Assembly: GCF_900086985.1 (NCBI RefSeq)
Contig: NZ_LT593974.1
Coordinates: 3,410,001 to 3,474,000 of the forward strand
Direction of reading: 5' to 3'
Length of the DNA stretch: 64,000 nucleotides
Source: Halomonas sp. HL-93
GTDB taxonomy: Bacteria > Pseudomonadota > Gammaproteobacteria > Pseudomonadales > Halomonadaceae
Both the position numbers and the translations under genes were made by a program. This document shows, piece by piece, positions 27,458 through 36,143 of the stretch (positions are counted from its first letter, which is position 1; each line of letters opens with the position of its first letter). Under the pieces are notes generated by a model, which was not told the DNA's origin, made no database searches, and saw only the letters and a list, made by a program, of their open reading frames with translations.

Positions 27458-28740
27458 TGCTCGACGCCACCGAACAACGCATCATTGCCTGCTGCAATGC
27501 CTTGATGGACGACACCCTGGAAATGACCAGCGATCTGGTGCAGGGCTATAGCGTACTCGGCCATGAGCAGGGGGCGCTGGACACCATGGAGTGCCACCTT
27601 GAACGCCTGGGCCTGCCAATGACCCGTGTGCCATTGGATGCCCCAGGCTTTGAGGAACACCCCCATCGTGCCCCCACCGAATGGCCCAGCACTGGCCGTT
27701 ACAATGTCATTTCAGACCTTAACCCTGGCGCGCCAGGACCACATTTAGTGTTCAACGGCCATCTTGATGTGGTGCCTGCCGAGCCCATCGATATGTGGAC
27801 CCGCCCCCCCTGGGAGCCGTGGCAAAAAGATGGCTGGCTGTATGGCCGTGGCGCGGGTGATATGAAGGCGGGGATTGCCGCCATGGTGATGGCGGTTGAA
27901 GCCGTGCGTCAGGCGGGTGTAGAGATCAACTTCCCACTCACCCTGCAAACCGTAATTGAAGAAGAGTGCACTGGCAACGGCGCGCTGGCCTGCCTGCATC
28001 AAGGTTTTAGCGGCGATTTCGTACTGATACCGGAACCCTTCGGCGCTCAGATCTACGCTGGGCAAGTGGGTGTACTTTGGTTTCGGATGCGCCTAAATGG
28101 TGTGCCCGCCCATGTGCTCGACCCAAGCGCCGGGCGCAATGCGATTGAATCCCTGCAGGACTATCTACCAGCTCTGAAAGCGCTGGAAGCCGAAATGAAT
28201 GATTTACCCCGGCCTGCGCTTTACGTTGACCATCCTCACCCTTTCAACCTTAGCGTTGGCCGAGTTGATGCGGGCAACTGGGCCTCCAGTGTGCCTGCCC
28301 ACGCCATTCTGGAAGGGCGTGTTGGCTTCCCGCCCGGCATGTCACCGGAGGATGCCATGCAGCGGGTCTGCGACACCCTGATGACCTGCCACGCCGAGCT
28401 TGACGACGCGACACCTCCACCCAAGGTCAGCTTCCATGGCTTTCGTTCCGAAGGGCATGTGGTCGATCTCGACACCCCAGGCATCCGCCTTCTCTCGGAG
28501 TGCCACGAAGCACTACTCGGCGAACCACCTGCCCACTATCTGTCCACCTGCACCACTGACCTGAGGGCCTTCCACGTTTCCGGCAAGATCAACGGCACCT
28601 GCTACGGCCCGATTGCTCAGCGCATTCACGGCGTAGACGAGTGCGTCAACATTGACTCGATCCGCCACGTGCTAACCACCTATGCCCTGTTCATCCATCG
28701 TTGGGCGCTCATGGCAGACAACCAGGAGACTCACTCATGA
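27457..28740 (+). CDS. M20 family metallopeptidase/deacylase (ArgE/DapE type)
   Basis: A 427-residue dinuclear zinc amidohydrolase of the acetylornithine deacetylase/succinyl-diaminopimelate desuccinylase group. Metal-site motifs are NGHLDVVP (His102), GRGAGDMKAGIAAMV (Asp135) and IEEECTGNG (Glu168-170), with a lid/dimer domain in the middle and RIHGVDECVN near the end. Placed inside a catabolic operon away from arginine or lysine genes, it probably removes an acyl group from the pathway substrate. Overlaps of 1 and 4 bp couple it to its neighbours. Confidence 0.88.
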   Translation: MLDATEQRIIACCNALMDDTLEMTSDLVQGYSVLGHEQGALDTMECHLERLGLPMTRVPLDAPGFEEHPHRAPTEWPSTGRYNVISDLNPGAPGPHLVFNGHLDVVPAEPIDMWTRPPWEPWQKDGWLYGRGAGDMKAGIAAMVMAVEAVRQAGVEINFPLTLQTVIEEECTGNGALACLHQGFSGDFVLIPEPFGAQIYAGQVGVLWFRMRLNGVPAHVLDPSAGRNAIESLQDYLPALKALEAEMNDLPRPALYVDHPHPFNLSVGRVDAGNWASSVPAHAILEGRVGFPPGMSPEDAMQRVCDTLMTCHAELDDATPPPKVSFHGFRSEGHVVDLDTPGIRLLSECHEALLGEPPAHYLSTCTTDLRAFHVSGKINGTCYGPIAQRIHGVDECVNIDSIRHVLTTYALFIHRWALMADNQETHS

Positions 28741-29927
28741 GAGACGTGTATCTCGCCGACTATGCCCGTAGCGCCTTCAGCCGCGCGCACCCCCGCAAAC
28801 CCGAGGTCGATGCCTGGGCAGATACCCGCAGCGATGCACTACTGGCCAGCGTGTTCGATGGCTTATTAGCACGTAGCGGCGTTGACGGCACGGCGGTGGA
28901 AGATGTGAGCATTGGCTGCGCCCTGCCAGTAAAAGAGCAGTGGAGCTTTGGTGGGCGTTACCCACTGTGGCTTGCCACACGCTTAGGCCCCCAGGGCGAA
29001 GCATGTGCTACCCGCCAAATCGACCAGCAGTGTGGCTCAGGACTTGCTGCGCTGCGCAACACCGCGCGGGAAATTCAGGCCGGTGCTGTCGAGGTTGGCA
29101 TGGCTGCCGGCGTGGAAAACATGACCCGTGTGCCCATGGGACCGGCGCTGTTCAAGGAGGGTGTGCTGACCAGCCCATCGGCCCTGCAGAAAGCCGACTG
29201 GCTCGCCCTGGATGTGGTGCTCAACATGGGGCTGACCGCCGAACGCCTGGCCAAGGCTGCCGGTATTTCGCGCGAGGTAATGGACGCCCTCGCCCTCAGT
29301 TCCCACCAGCGTGCCGCCAAGGCCAACGCAGCAGGTCACTTTGACGCTGAGCGTTTGACCCTGAACAACGCGGCGGGCGAACCGGTAAGCGCGGACAGCA
29401 ACATCCGCGCGGATACCAGCGCTGAGCGCCTGGCAGGGCTGGACCCGGTATTTATGCAAGGCGGAGTCGTGACCGCAGGCAACAGCTCGCCACTGACCTC
29501 TGGTGCCGCCGCCACGCTACTGATGTCTGAATCTGCCCTGCGCCAGCACGGCATTAGCCCCTTGACACGCGTTGTGGCCATCGCCGACTGCGGTGTCAAG
29601 CCGGAGGAGATGGGTGCCGGTGCCGCCGCCGCCATTCGGCGAGCACTGAAACAGGCGCAGCTGACACCGCAGGATATCGGCGTGTGGGAAATCAACGAAG
29701 CTTTCGCCGCTGTGCCGCTACATACCATGAGGGAGCTTTCGATTGACCCTGAAAACGTCAATATCTGGGGTGGCGCCATGGCGCTAGGGCACCCTTTAGG
29801 CGCAACCGGCATCCGCCTCGCTGGCACCCTTGGCCGACTTCTTCAATCCTGCCAGCAGCGCTACGGCTGCGCGGCAGCCTGTATTGGCGGTGGCCAGGGA
29901 GTCGCCATCATTCTGGAACGCTGTTAA
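28737..29927 (+). CDS. Thiolase (acetyl-CoA C-acyltransferase)
   Basis: A 396-residue thiolase. The nucleophile is Cys99 in QQCGSGLAAL. The NEAFAAVPL motif, His352 in GGAMALGHPLGATG and Cys382 in ACIGGGQG complete the active site. It would cleave the 3-oxoacyl-CoA made by the CoA-transferase into acetyl-CoA and a shorter acyl-CoA. The start is the ATG at 28737 in an ATGA overlap with the deacylase stop. Confidence 0.92.
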   Translation: MRDVYLADYARSAFSRAHPRKPEVDAWADTRSDALLASVFDGLLARSGVDGTAVEDVSIGCALPVKEQWSFGGRYPLWLATRLGPQGEACATRQIDQQCGSGLAALRNTAREIQAGAVEVGMAAGVENMTRVPMGPALFKEGVLTSPSALQKADWLALDVVLNMGLTAERLAKAAGISREVMDALALSSHQRAAKANAAGHFDAERLTLNNAAGEPVSADSNIRADTSAERLAGLDPVFMQGGVVTAGNSSPLTSGAAATLLMSESALRQHGISPLTRVVAIADCGVKPEEMGAGAAAAIRRALKQAQLTPQDIGVWEINEAFAAVPLHTMRELSIDPENVNIWGGAMALGHPLGATGIRLAGTLGRLLQSCQQRYGCAAACIGGGQGVAIILERC

Positions 29928-30025
29928 CCGCCAAATCTGCATACAAATACATTGCTAGCACCAAGCATCTAGAAACTGCCTCATTTTGTGGTAGTTAACG
30001 CGAACTCCATACAGGGAGAACAACA

Positions 30026-31450
30026 ATGTCAACGACAACAAAAGATTCCAGCAAGCGACCCTCTTTTTTGGGAGCTATTATTGGAATCGGCTTTTTATGT
30101 TTCATGATGTTTGCGCAGATTTTTATCCTCGGTGAAGACTGGGTGACACATATCTCACTAATCTTTGCCATCGTGGTCTGTGCCATCATTGCTCTGGCCT
30201 CCGGCTTCGAATGGCAAGACATCCAGAAGGGCATTCTATATGGCTGCGAGATAGCCATGCTGCCAATGCTGATCCTAATGATGGTTGGTGTACTTGTGGC
30301 CAGTTGGATTGCTTCCGGTACAATCCCCCTATTGGTCTATTTCGGCTTACAGCTGATCAACCCCTCCTTTTTTCTATTTACTGCAGTGATTGTATGTTCA
30401 GTGGCATCGCTGGTTACAGGTAGTTCATGGACTACCGCAGCCACATTCGGCGTTGCATTTATTGGCATCGGAAACGGGCTGGATATTCCACCAGCTATGA
30501 CTGCAGGCGCGGTAATTTCAGGCGCCATTTTTGGTGATAAGATTTCACCAGTATCAGACTCCACCAATCTCGCAGCTGGTGTGGCAGAAGCTGACTTGTT
30601 CGACCACATCCGCTCAATGATTTATACCACCGGCCCAGCGCTGATCATTACAATCATCCTATTCTTCTTCATCGGGATGCAGTTTGATGGTGAAGGATCT
30701 GATATTTCCCGAACAGAAGAACTACTTGAAGGTATCCGCAATAACTTTTCTGTCAGCCTGTTAGCCTTTCTCCCTCCGTTGGTAGTGATTGTTTTGGCCT
30801 ATCGACGCGTCAATGCACTTGCCGTTATGGTTATCGGTAGCCTGCTGGGGGCAGGACTCGCAGTAACTACTCAGGATGTTGCACTAGGCAGCATGATGAA
30901 CTACATGAACGATGGTTATGTATCAGAAACCGGTATTGAAACGTTAGACAGCCTATTCAGTCGTGGTGGCCTGCAGGAAATGATGTGGACAATTTCACTC
31001 GGCTTCATCGGCTTGAGCCTTGGTGGTCTTCTTGAGAAAACTAGTATGCTTGAGGTGATATTGGAGAAAATGGGCAAACTGGTGAGCAATTCGCGTGGGC
31101 TGATTGTTACCCACGTCCTATCATCATTGGCAACCAACCTGTTCTCAGCCAGCCAATATATTGCCATCATCATACCCGGGCGGATGTTCGTACCAGCCTA
31201 TCGCAAGCTAAAAATCCTTCCATCGGTATGTTCGCGAACCTGTGAGGACTCAGCTACCGTTACTTCGCCACTGGTACCCTGGGGGTTAGGAGGCGCGTAC
31301 TACATGGGTGTATTAGACGTTTCTGCGTGGGATTACATGGGCTGGACGTTCATAGCCATCATAACGCCTATTATTGCTATCTTATACGGCCTATTCAATA
31401 TTTGGGTCTGGCGCGAAGGGGAACGTAACGATGTTAATACCTACAATTAG
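30026..31450 (+). CDS. NhaC-type Na+/H+ antiporter family carrier
   Basis: A 474-residue inner membrane protein with about eleven hydrophobic segments and family blocks TGSSWTTAATFGVAFIGIG (about residue 132), SGAIFGDKISPVSDSTNLAAG and SRTCEDSATVTSPLVPWGLGGA. NhaC members exchange Na+ for H+, and some exchange organic acids such as malate/lactate. It follows the thiolase by 98 bp with its own AGGGAG site. The context suggests import of the operon substrate or ion balance during its use. Its stop codon directly abuts the end of an IS5-family remnant, so the last few residues may be altered. Confidence 0.88.
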   Translation: MSTTTKDSSKRPSFLGAIIGIGFLCFMMFAQIFILGEDWVTHISLIFAIVVCAIIALASGFEWQDIQKGILYGCEIAMLPMLILMMVGVLVASWIASGTIPLLVYFGLQLINPSFFLFTAVIVCSVASLVTGSSWTTAATFGVAFIGIGNGLDIPPAMTAGAVISGAIFGDKISPVSDSTNLAAGVAEADLFDHIRSMIYTTGPALIITIILFFFIGMQFDGEGSDISRTEELLEGIRNNFSVSLLAFLPPLVVIVLAYRRVNALAVMVIGSLLGAGLAVTTQDVALGSMMNYMNDGYVSETGIETLDSLFSRGGLQEMMWTISLGFIGLSLGGLLEKTSMLEVILEKMGKLVSNSRGLIVTHVLSSLATNLFSASQYIAIIIPGRMFVPAYRKLKILPSVCSRTCEDSATVTSPLVPWGLGGAYYMGVLDVSAWDYMGWTFIAIITPIIAILYGLFNIWVWREGERNDVNTYN

Positions 31451-31840
31451 AGAAGGTCTGAATAACTGCCGATCTTCGTGAACATCCGCCTGATTCAACA
31501 AAAAGACCGCAAGTTCAGGCACCCTTCTCCCGTCATTTGTGTGTTTTGCCCGTTTCCCAACCATTGGGCGGAAAACGGGCACACCAGCCCTAAGCCGGTA
31601 GGCATTTTTCACCAACCTGCAAGTTGCTGAGCGCTGCCAACAAGTGCAGAAGGTGGGATTTTTGGCCTGGCCGCGTTAACGGACTTTGCTGTAGCCAAGA
31701 CTTGTTTGATGTACAGAAATAGGTACTCCACCTTGGCATGGATACCGGCTTTGATTTTTTTCGACTCTACTGCCTGAAACCAATGAAGTAGTATCAACAT
31801 TTTCGCCCTCCGACAAAGCAGAGAGCTTCGCTCCGAAGAC
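31451..31840 (-). mobile_element. IS5-family transposase remnant
   Basis: On the minus strand the frame reads ESKKIKAGIHAKVEYLFLYI, matching the IS5 C-terminal KARIRAKVEHPFRVIK block. The adjacent frame continues with GYSKVR, RGQAKN and, further on, VGKRAKHTNDG, matching the FGYRKVRYRGLAKN and final PENGKRAK parts. A stop and frame changes show it is dead. The outer edge AGAAGGTCTGAATAA at 31451 looks like an IS5-group terminal repeat. No other end was found. Confidence 0.65.
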
Positions 31841-31864
31841 GTGCTAACAAGGAAAGGGGACAAA

Positions 31865-32608
31865 ATGTCCATCGAGATCACACTTTGGGTTGTGTTTGCG
31901 GCTGCAATGATTACGGCTATTGCTACCGGATTAGGGGCGTTACCGTTTCTTTTTGTAAAGAATTTCCGTCCTTTTTGGCTAAGTATATTCAATGCATTGG
32001 CCGCAGGGTTAATGCTAGCCGCAAGCCATAGCTTGGTTGGTGAGGGAAGCCGAGAAGCCCCCTGGCTGACGTTGCTAGGTATGGCTTTAGGCTTACTGCT
32101 GGTCGTCGTGTCAGATAAATTGATTGAACGACGCGGTACGCCTAATGTAAGCGAATTAAGTGGCGCTAGCGCGCGCAAGGCACTACTCATCTTAGGTATA
32201 ATGACAATTCACTCTTTTGCTGAAGGAGTGGGCGTCGGTGTCTCTTTTGGCGGTGATGAGTCACTTGGCCTATTTATTAGCGCAGCAATTGCCATCCATA
32301 ACATTCCTGAGGGACTGGCCATCAGTTTGGTATTGATTCCCCGCGGCATGTCGGTTTTAAAAGCCGCAGGGTGGAGTATTTTCACTAGCTTGCCACAGCC
32401 ATTGATGGCAGTTCCTGCATTCATATTCGTAACTTGGTTCGCGCCTTTTTTGCCGATCGGCCTTGGACTGGCTGCAGGGGCCATGATGTGGATGGTGTTT
32501 GCCGAACTGATACCCGATGCTTTTAAAGATGCTTCGCCTAATGCCGCGGCGACCACGGTAGCATTAGCGTTTTTTGCTATGTATGCATTTCAGCACGGCA
32601 TATATTGA
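31865..32608 (+). CDS. ZIP family divalent metal transporter
   Basis: An inner membrane protein of about 247 residues with eight hydrophobic segments. It carries the two ZIP metal-site helices: HSFAEGVGVGVSF (about residue 117) and AIHNIPEGLAISLV (about residue 142), whose His and Glu residues bind Zn2+, Fe2+ or similar ions during uptake. The ATG at 31865 is preceded by AAGGAAAGGGG. It stands alone, downstream of the IS5 remnant, at the edge of the sulfur cluster. Confidence 0.88.
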   Translation: MSIEITLWVVFAAAMITAIATGLGALPFLFVKNFRPFWLSIFNALAAGLMLAASHSLVGEGSREAPWLTLLGMALGLLLVVVSDKLIERRGTPNVSELSGASARKALLILGIMTIHSFAEGVGVGVSFGGDESLGLFISAAIAIHNIPEGLAISLVLIPRGMSVLKAAGWSIFTSLPQPLMAVPAFIFVTWFAPFLPIGLGLAAGAMMWMVFAELIPDAFKDASPNAAATTVALAFFAMYAFQHGIY

Positions 32609-32725
32609 AATAAATTTATATAAGGTTTTGTTGACGGTACTGCCAAATCAATTGCCCAAAAAAGCATCCATCACTTAAGAGATGGACGCAATTCATTTAA
32701 TACTTAGTAGTATAACTAACACCAG

Positions 32726-32914
32726 CTACGCACGTTTACATGTATTGATACCGAGCAGCTTGTAAGCCGGACAAAAATTGAACAGCCCTGTTGCCAGCGG
32801 CACTAAGCCAATCCAGCCCCAAACGCCAATAGTGCCAAAAAGAGCTAATAGCATGAGCACCACACCTATCAATATGCGTAAAATCTTATCAATACCGCCT
32901 ACATTGCTTTTCAT
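32726..32914 (-). CDS. DUF2892 (YgaP-like) small membrane protein
   Basis: A 62-residue protein reading KSNVGGIDKILRILIGVVLM, then two hydrophobic segments and FNFCPAYKLLGINTC. This matches DUF2892, which occurs alone or fused to rhodanese domains as in YgaP. The conserved FCPAY cysteine is present. It lies next to DsrE-like and rhodanese genes on the same strand, consistent with sulfur transfer. Confidence 0.85.
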   Translation of the reverse strand: MKSNVGGIDKILRILIGVVLMLLALFGTIGVWGWIGLVPLATGLFNFCPAYKLLGINTCKRA

Positions 32915-32943
32915 ATTTATCTCCTCAGAATTACCATTAATGT

Positions 32944-33417
32944 TCAGAAGCTATGAACGGGGATGCTTGGGTCACTCATCTTTTGTCCAATCTTTTCCGG
33001 CGTCGCAACACCTACACCTTCAAGAAGGTTGCTTTCGTCATATTCGCTGTTAGGCAGATAAATGGCACAAACATCGACGTCTGCACCATTTTCTATCAGC
33101 ATTTTTAGAATACCTTCTGGCTTCACTTGGCCTGCCGGATTACTTGGCGGTGTGGCAATAGCATCCGCACTTTCGTATCCTTCTACCGCTAGATGACCCG
33201 CGGCATCGCAGAGCAACATATCCAGATCAGTACCCTGCTCCAGCATGGCGTTCGCCAGGATCATCACCATGCCTTGAGTCTGGAGAGAGTCGCTAGTGAG
33301 AATCACTAATGCCTCGTCTTTCTGTTGGTCACCTGAGGGGTTATCAGCTATTGCGTGACCCGATAAACTGATAAGCATCATCATAATTGTTAGTCTGATG
33401 GTTGCCTTGAAGTTCAT
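32944..33417 (-). CDS. Exported DsrE-like protein
   Basis: A 157-residue protein with a signal peptide (LTIMMMLISLSGHAIA) followed by a DsrE/DsrF-like fold: ALVILTSDSLQTQGMVMILANAMLEQG, LLCDAAGHLAV, and LKMLIENGADVDVCAIYLPNS with a Cys at the typical sulfur-carrying place. Probably a periplasmic sulfur carrier working with the adjacent exported rhodanese. Confidence 0.72.
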   Translation of the reverse strand: MNFKATIRLTIMMMLISLSGHAIADNPSGDQQKDEALVILTSDSLQTQGMVMILANAMLEQGTDLDMLLCDAAGHLAVEGYESADAIATPPSNPAGQVKPEGILKMLIENGADVDVCAIYLPNSEYDESNLLEGVGVATPEKIGQKMSDPSIPVHSF

Positions 33418-33486
33418 ATATATACCTCATTGGGTCAATTAGCGTCCGATGATCATTTACTTAAGAACCGATTAAGCAGCAGAACA

Positions 33487-34077
33487 TCAATTCTCAGGTT
33501 TCCACACAACATCAGGGTTAATTTTATAGCTCCATGGTAGGCCTGAATTACGCCATCCATCCTTGGCTCTTACGCCCCGAGAGTCACCATCTTCCAGCTT
33601 TGAACCCTCAAAACCATCGGTGACAGAATAGACTTCGCTGTATCCCATATCGGTAATTACATCGACAGCAGGAGCACTTCGTGTGGCCCCCGAGCGGCAC
33701 ATAACGATAATTGGATCATTCTGGTCTACATCCAAAGCTTCAATTTCAGCCTTAACTTGCGACTTGAACCCGGTATTCTTTTTAGAAGGCCATGTTTCTG
33801 ATGCATCATCAAATTGCTCCCGATCAGCTAGTACCCAGGGCACATGTATATCAGTGGGCTCAGCGAAGCCAGTAAACTTAATTTCTATGGGGTCACGCAC
33901 GTCGATCAGCACAGCACTGTCATCTTCCTGTATTAATTCATAAGCTTCTTCGGCTGAAAGATACAATCCCAGCTTCGTCTCACGATAAGCCTCTGCTTCT
34001 TCTGCATACGCGAGACTGGTGCTTAGAGACATCGAGATTCCTAAGCCGATCAAGAGCAAAACTTTCGATTTTTTCAT
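33487..34077 (-). CDS. Exported rhodanese-like sulfurtransferase
   Basis: A protein of about 196 residues with a cleavable signal (KVLLLIGLGISMSLSTSLAYA) and one rhodanese domain. The domain contains VLIDVRDPIEI and the active loop VMCRSGATRSAP, whose Cys carries persulfide. The ATG at 34077 sits right before the signal peptide and follows AGAGGAAAAAG; a longer upstream frame is not needed. It heads the minus-strand trio rhodanese/DsrE/DUF2892. An FNR-like palindrome lies 82 bp upstream. Confidence 0.85.
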   Translation of the reverse strand: MKKSKVLLLIGLGISMSLSTSLAYAEEAEAYRETKLGLYLSAEEAYELIQEDDSAVLIDVRDPIEIKFTGFAEPTDIHVPWVLADREQFDDASETWPSKKNTGFKSQVKAEIEALDVDQNDPIIVMCRSGATRSAPAVDVITDMGYSEVYSVTDGFEGSKLEDGDSRGVRAKDGWRNSGLPWSYKINPDVVWKPEN

Positions 34078-34158
34078 AACTTTTTCCTCTAACGAAATAG
34101 CCATAAAATCTATTCTAGTCCTCTTACTGAGCTGGCACACGAGACAAGACGTCGCAGC

Positions 34159-34172
34159 TTGACCCAAGTCAA
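34159..34172. promoter_or_regulatory. FNR-type palindrome upstream of the rhodanese gene
   Basis: TTGACCCAAGTCAA is a perfect TTGAC-N4-GTCAA dyad, the architecture of Crp/Fnr-family operators (FNR/ANR/DNR type). A TAGAAT -10-like element follows about 50 bp downstream on the minus strand. Between it and the sigma-factor start at 34480 lies a hairpin and otherwise nothing recognisable. Confidence 0.5.
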
Positions 34173-34246
34173 ACAATGTCAGGCTTTAACAAACAGAAGT
34201 CGTGATCTACAGATTATGATCAGCAATCAACTACTTTTGAGGTGTA

Positions 34247-34275
34247 AAAAACCGCGCCGATAGAGGGCGCGGTTA
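34247..34275 (-). terminator. Terminator-like hairpin pointing leftward
   Basis: The stem AACCGCGCC / GGCGCGGTT (9 bp, loop of 7) is followed by six T residues when read on the minus strand. No minus-strand gene lies upstream, so it may insulate the rhodanese promoter or be left from a lost gene. Confidence 0.6.
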
Positions 34276-34479
34276 GATACCAACTACGTTCAAGCCATCA
34301 CTGACCATGAGGTGCATTCTTATCCACAGCCGATCTTATGAAGTGGTGGCGAAATCTGCTGATAAGATGGTTTCGTCAATCGATGGTTATGCTGTGTGTA
34401 AATAGCCGTGTGGCGGTTGGGACCAGGGGGGGCACACTTGAGAAGGTTCATTCATACAGATATTAATGGAGCTATTTTC

Positions 34480-35028
34480 GTGAACTCAATCAAAGCCCCG
34501 TGTATTGAAGCCGCTTGGCAGAAACATCACCGCGAGTTACGTTTATTTCTAATTAAACACTGCAGCGACCAAGATATGGCCGACGATGTGCTTCAGCATG
34601 CTTACACCCAAGCACTGTTGAATCGGTCAACATTTTGCCAACTCGCCTCGCCGAAGGCATGGCTCTTTAAAGTAGTGAAACATCAATTAATCGACCGCCA
34701 GCGCCGCGATGGGCGCCTAGTATACGGCGAAGTTCCCGAATCAAGTGCGCCCGACGGCGCCAGCATCCCACCAATAGACAGTCTTGCCGGTTGCATCGCC
34801 CGCGCTCTGCCCCACTGCAACGCCGAGGATCACGACATTCTGTGGCAGTGCGATATTGAGGGCCTCAGGCAGGAGGACTATGCCAGACACAAAGGCCTGA
34901 GCCTGTCGGCTACCAAGGCGAGGCTTCGCCGTGCACGGCAGCGCCTGCGTAAGCGGCTGATTGCGCAATGCGGCATCGTCTTCGATGAGCAGGGACACCT
35001 CTGTTGTCATCGTGCTCAAGACGAATAG
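34480..35028 (+). CDS. SigZ-like ECF/sigma-70 family sigma factor
   Basis: A sigma factor of about 182 residues. Region 2 is HHRELRLFLIKHCSDQDMADDVLQHAYTQAL and ASPKAWLFKVVKHQLIDRQRRD. Region 4 is RQEDYARHKGLSLSATKARLRRARQRLRKRL. The C terminus adds Cys164 and a CCH cluster (175-177), a feature of SigZ-like factors that could respond to thiol or metal state. I chose the GTG at 34480, with GGAG 8 bp upstream. The permease and mini-thioredoxin downstream on the same strand are its likely targets or partners. No anti-sigma gene is visible. Confidence 0.8.
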   Translation: MNSIKAPCIEAAWQKHHRELRLFLIKHCSDQDMADDVLQHAYTQALLNRSTFCQLASPKAWLFKVVKHQLIDRQRRDGRLVYGEVPESSAPDGASIPPIDSLAGCIARALPHCNAEDHDILWQCDIEGLRQEDYARHKGLSLSATKARLRRARQRLRKRLIAQCGIVFDEQGHLCCHRAQDE

Positions 35029-35115
35029 GAAAAAATTTATAGCCAGACTGCATCCTTTTGCCTGCTGCTGCGTCTTCTTGTGTGAAAACTCCTATTAAAC
35101 AGAGAGACGCTGATT

Positions 35116-36129
35116 ATGCTTGAGGTCTTTACTTGGTTGGCCGACTGGCTCATCTACGGCCTTGCCGGTCTGAATCCTGCGAGCAAACTAGGCGCCTCGC
35201 TGCACTTCTTTGTCGAGGACACTACCAAGATTTTCGCGTTGCTCGTGGTGATGATCTATATCATCGCGCTGGCACGTGCCTCGCTGGATCTCGAACGGGT
35301 GCGGCACTACATTCAGCAGAAGAACCGATTCGCGGGTTATGGACTTGGTGCCGGTTTCGGTGCCATAACGCCCTTCTGCTCCTGCTCCAGCATTCCGCTG
35401 TTTCTAGGGTTTACCAGCGCTGGGATCCCCCTGGGCATCACCATGGCTTTCCTATTCACCTCGCCGATCATCAACGAGGTGGCGGTCATCATGCTTTGGA
35501 GTCTACTGGGTTGGGAATTCACCCTGGTCTATGTCGTTATTGGCATGGCGGTGGGCATCGGTGGTGGCATGATCTTGGATACGTTAAAGGGAGAACGGTG
35601 GCTCAAGGACTTTGCTGCAAAAGCCTACCAGCAGGCAGCAGAGACTCCCCACAAAGATGACTCGCCCCCTGATGCGAAAACGCTGACGATTAAAGACCGT
35701 CACGTCTTTGCGCGCGACGAACTCAAAGAGATCGTCGGCCGGATCTGGAAGTGGGTAATTATTGGCGTCGGCCTAGGGGCTGCCCTGCATGGTTTCGTGC
35801 CGGACAGCTGGTTCGCCGACAACCTGGGTAGCGGTCAGTGGTGGAACGTTCCCGTAGCCGTGTTGGCGGGCCTGCCGCTTTACTCTAATGCCACCGCCGT
35901 GATTCCGGTAATGGAGAGCCTGATCCTCAAGGGACTGCCAGTCGGCACCACCCTGGCGTTCTGCATGAGCACTGTGGCCGCCAGCTTTCCCGAGTTCATT
36001 ATGCTCAAGCAGGTCATGCAGTGGCGACTGCTGGGCATCATTTTTGTCATCCTTCTGGCCAATTTCATGGTTGTAGGCTGGCTAATCAATCTGCTTAGCC
36101 CCTGGCTGTTCAGCGGAACACTGATCTAA
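35116..36129 (+). CDS. DUF318 (ArsP-like) permease
   Basis: A 337-residue inner membrane protein with about eight hydrophobic segments. It contains the family block GAITPFCSCSSIPLFLGFTSAGIPLGITMAFL, with two Cys in the membrane, and LYSNATAVIPVMESLI. Relatives include ArsP, which exports trivalent organoarsenicals; many others have no known substrate. A mini-thioredoxin gene follows after 14 bp, a pairing seen often, suggesting that a thiol-reactive metalloid or sulfur species is exported. Confidence 0.85.
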   Translation: MLEVFTWLADWLIYGLAGLNPASKLGASLHFFVEDTTKIFALLVVMIYIIALARASLDLERVRHYIQQKNRFAGYGLGAGFGAITPFCSCSSIPLFLGFTSAGIPLGITMAFLFTSPIINEVAVIMLWSLLGWEFTLVYVVIGMAVGIGGGMILDTLKGERWLKDFAAKAYQQAAETPHKDDSPPDAKTLTIKDRHVFARDELKEIVGRIWKWVIIGVGLGAALHGFVPDSWFADNLGSGQWWNVPVAVLAGLPLYSNATAVIPVMESLILKGLPVGTTLAFCMSTVAASFPEFIMLKQVMQWRLLGIIFVILLANFMVVGWLINLLSPWLFSGTLI

Positions 36130-36143
36130 GAGGAGCATCGAAA

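Noticed and set aside
31609..32190. A minus-strand frame that spans the IS5 remnant and the ZIP gene
   Set aside because: Only the part below 31840 resembles a transposase; the rest is antisense to the ZIP transporter, so it is not one gene.
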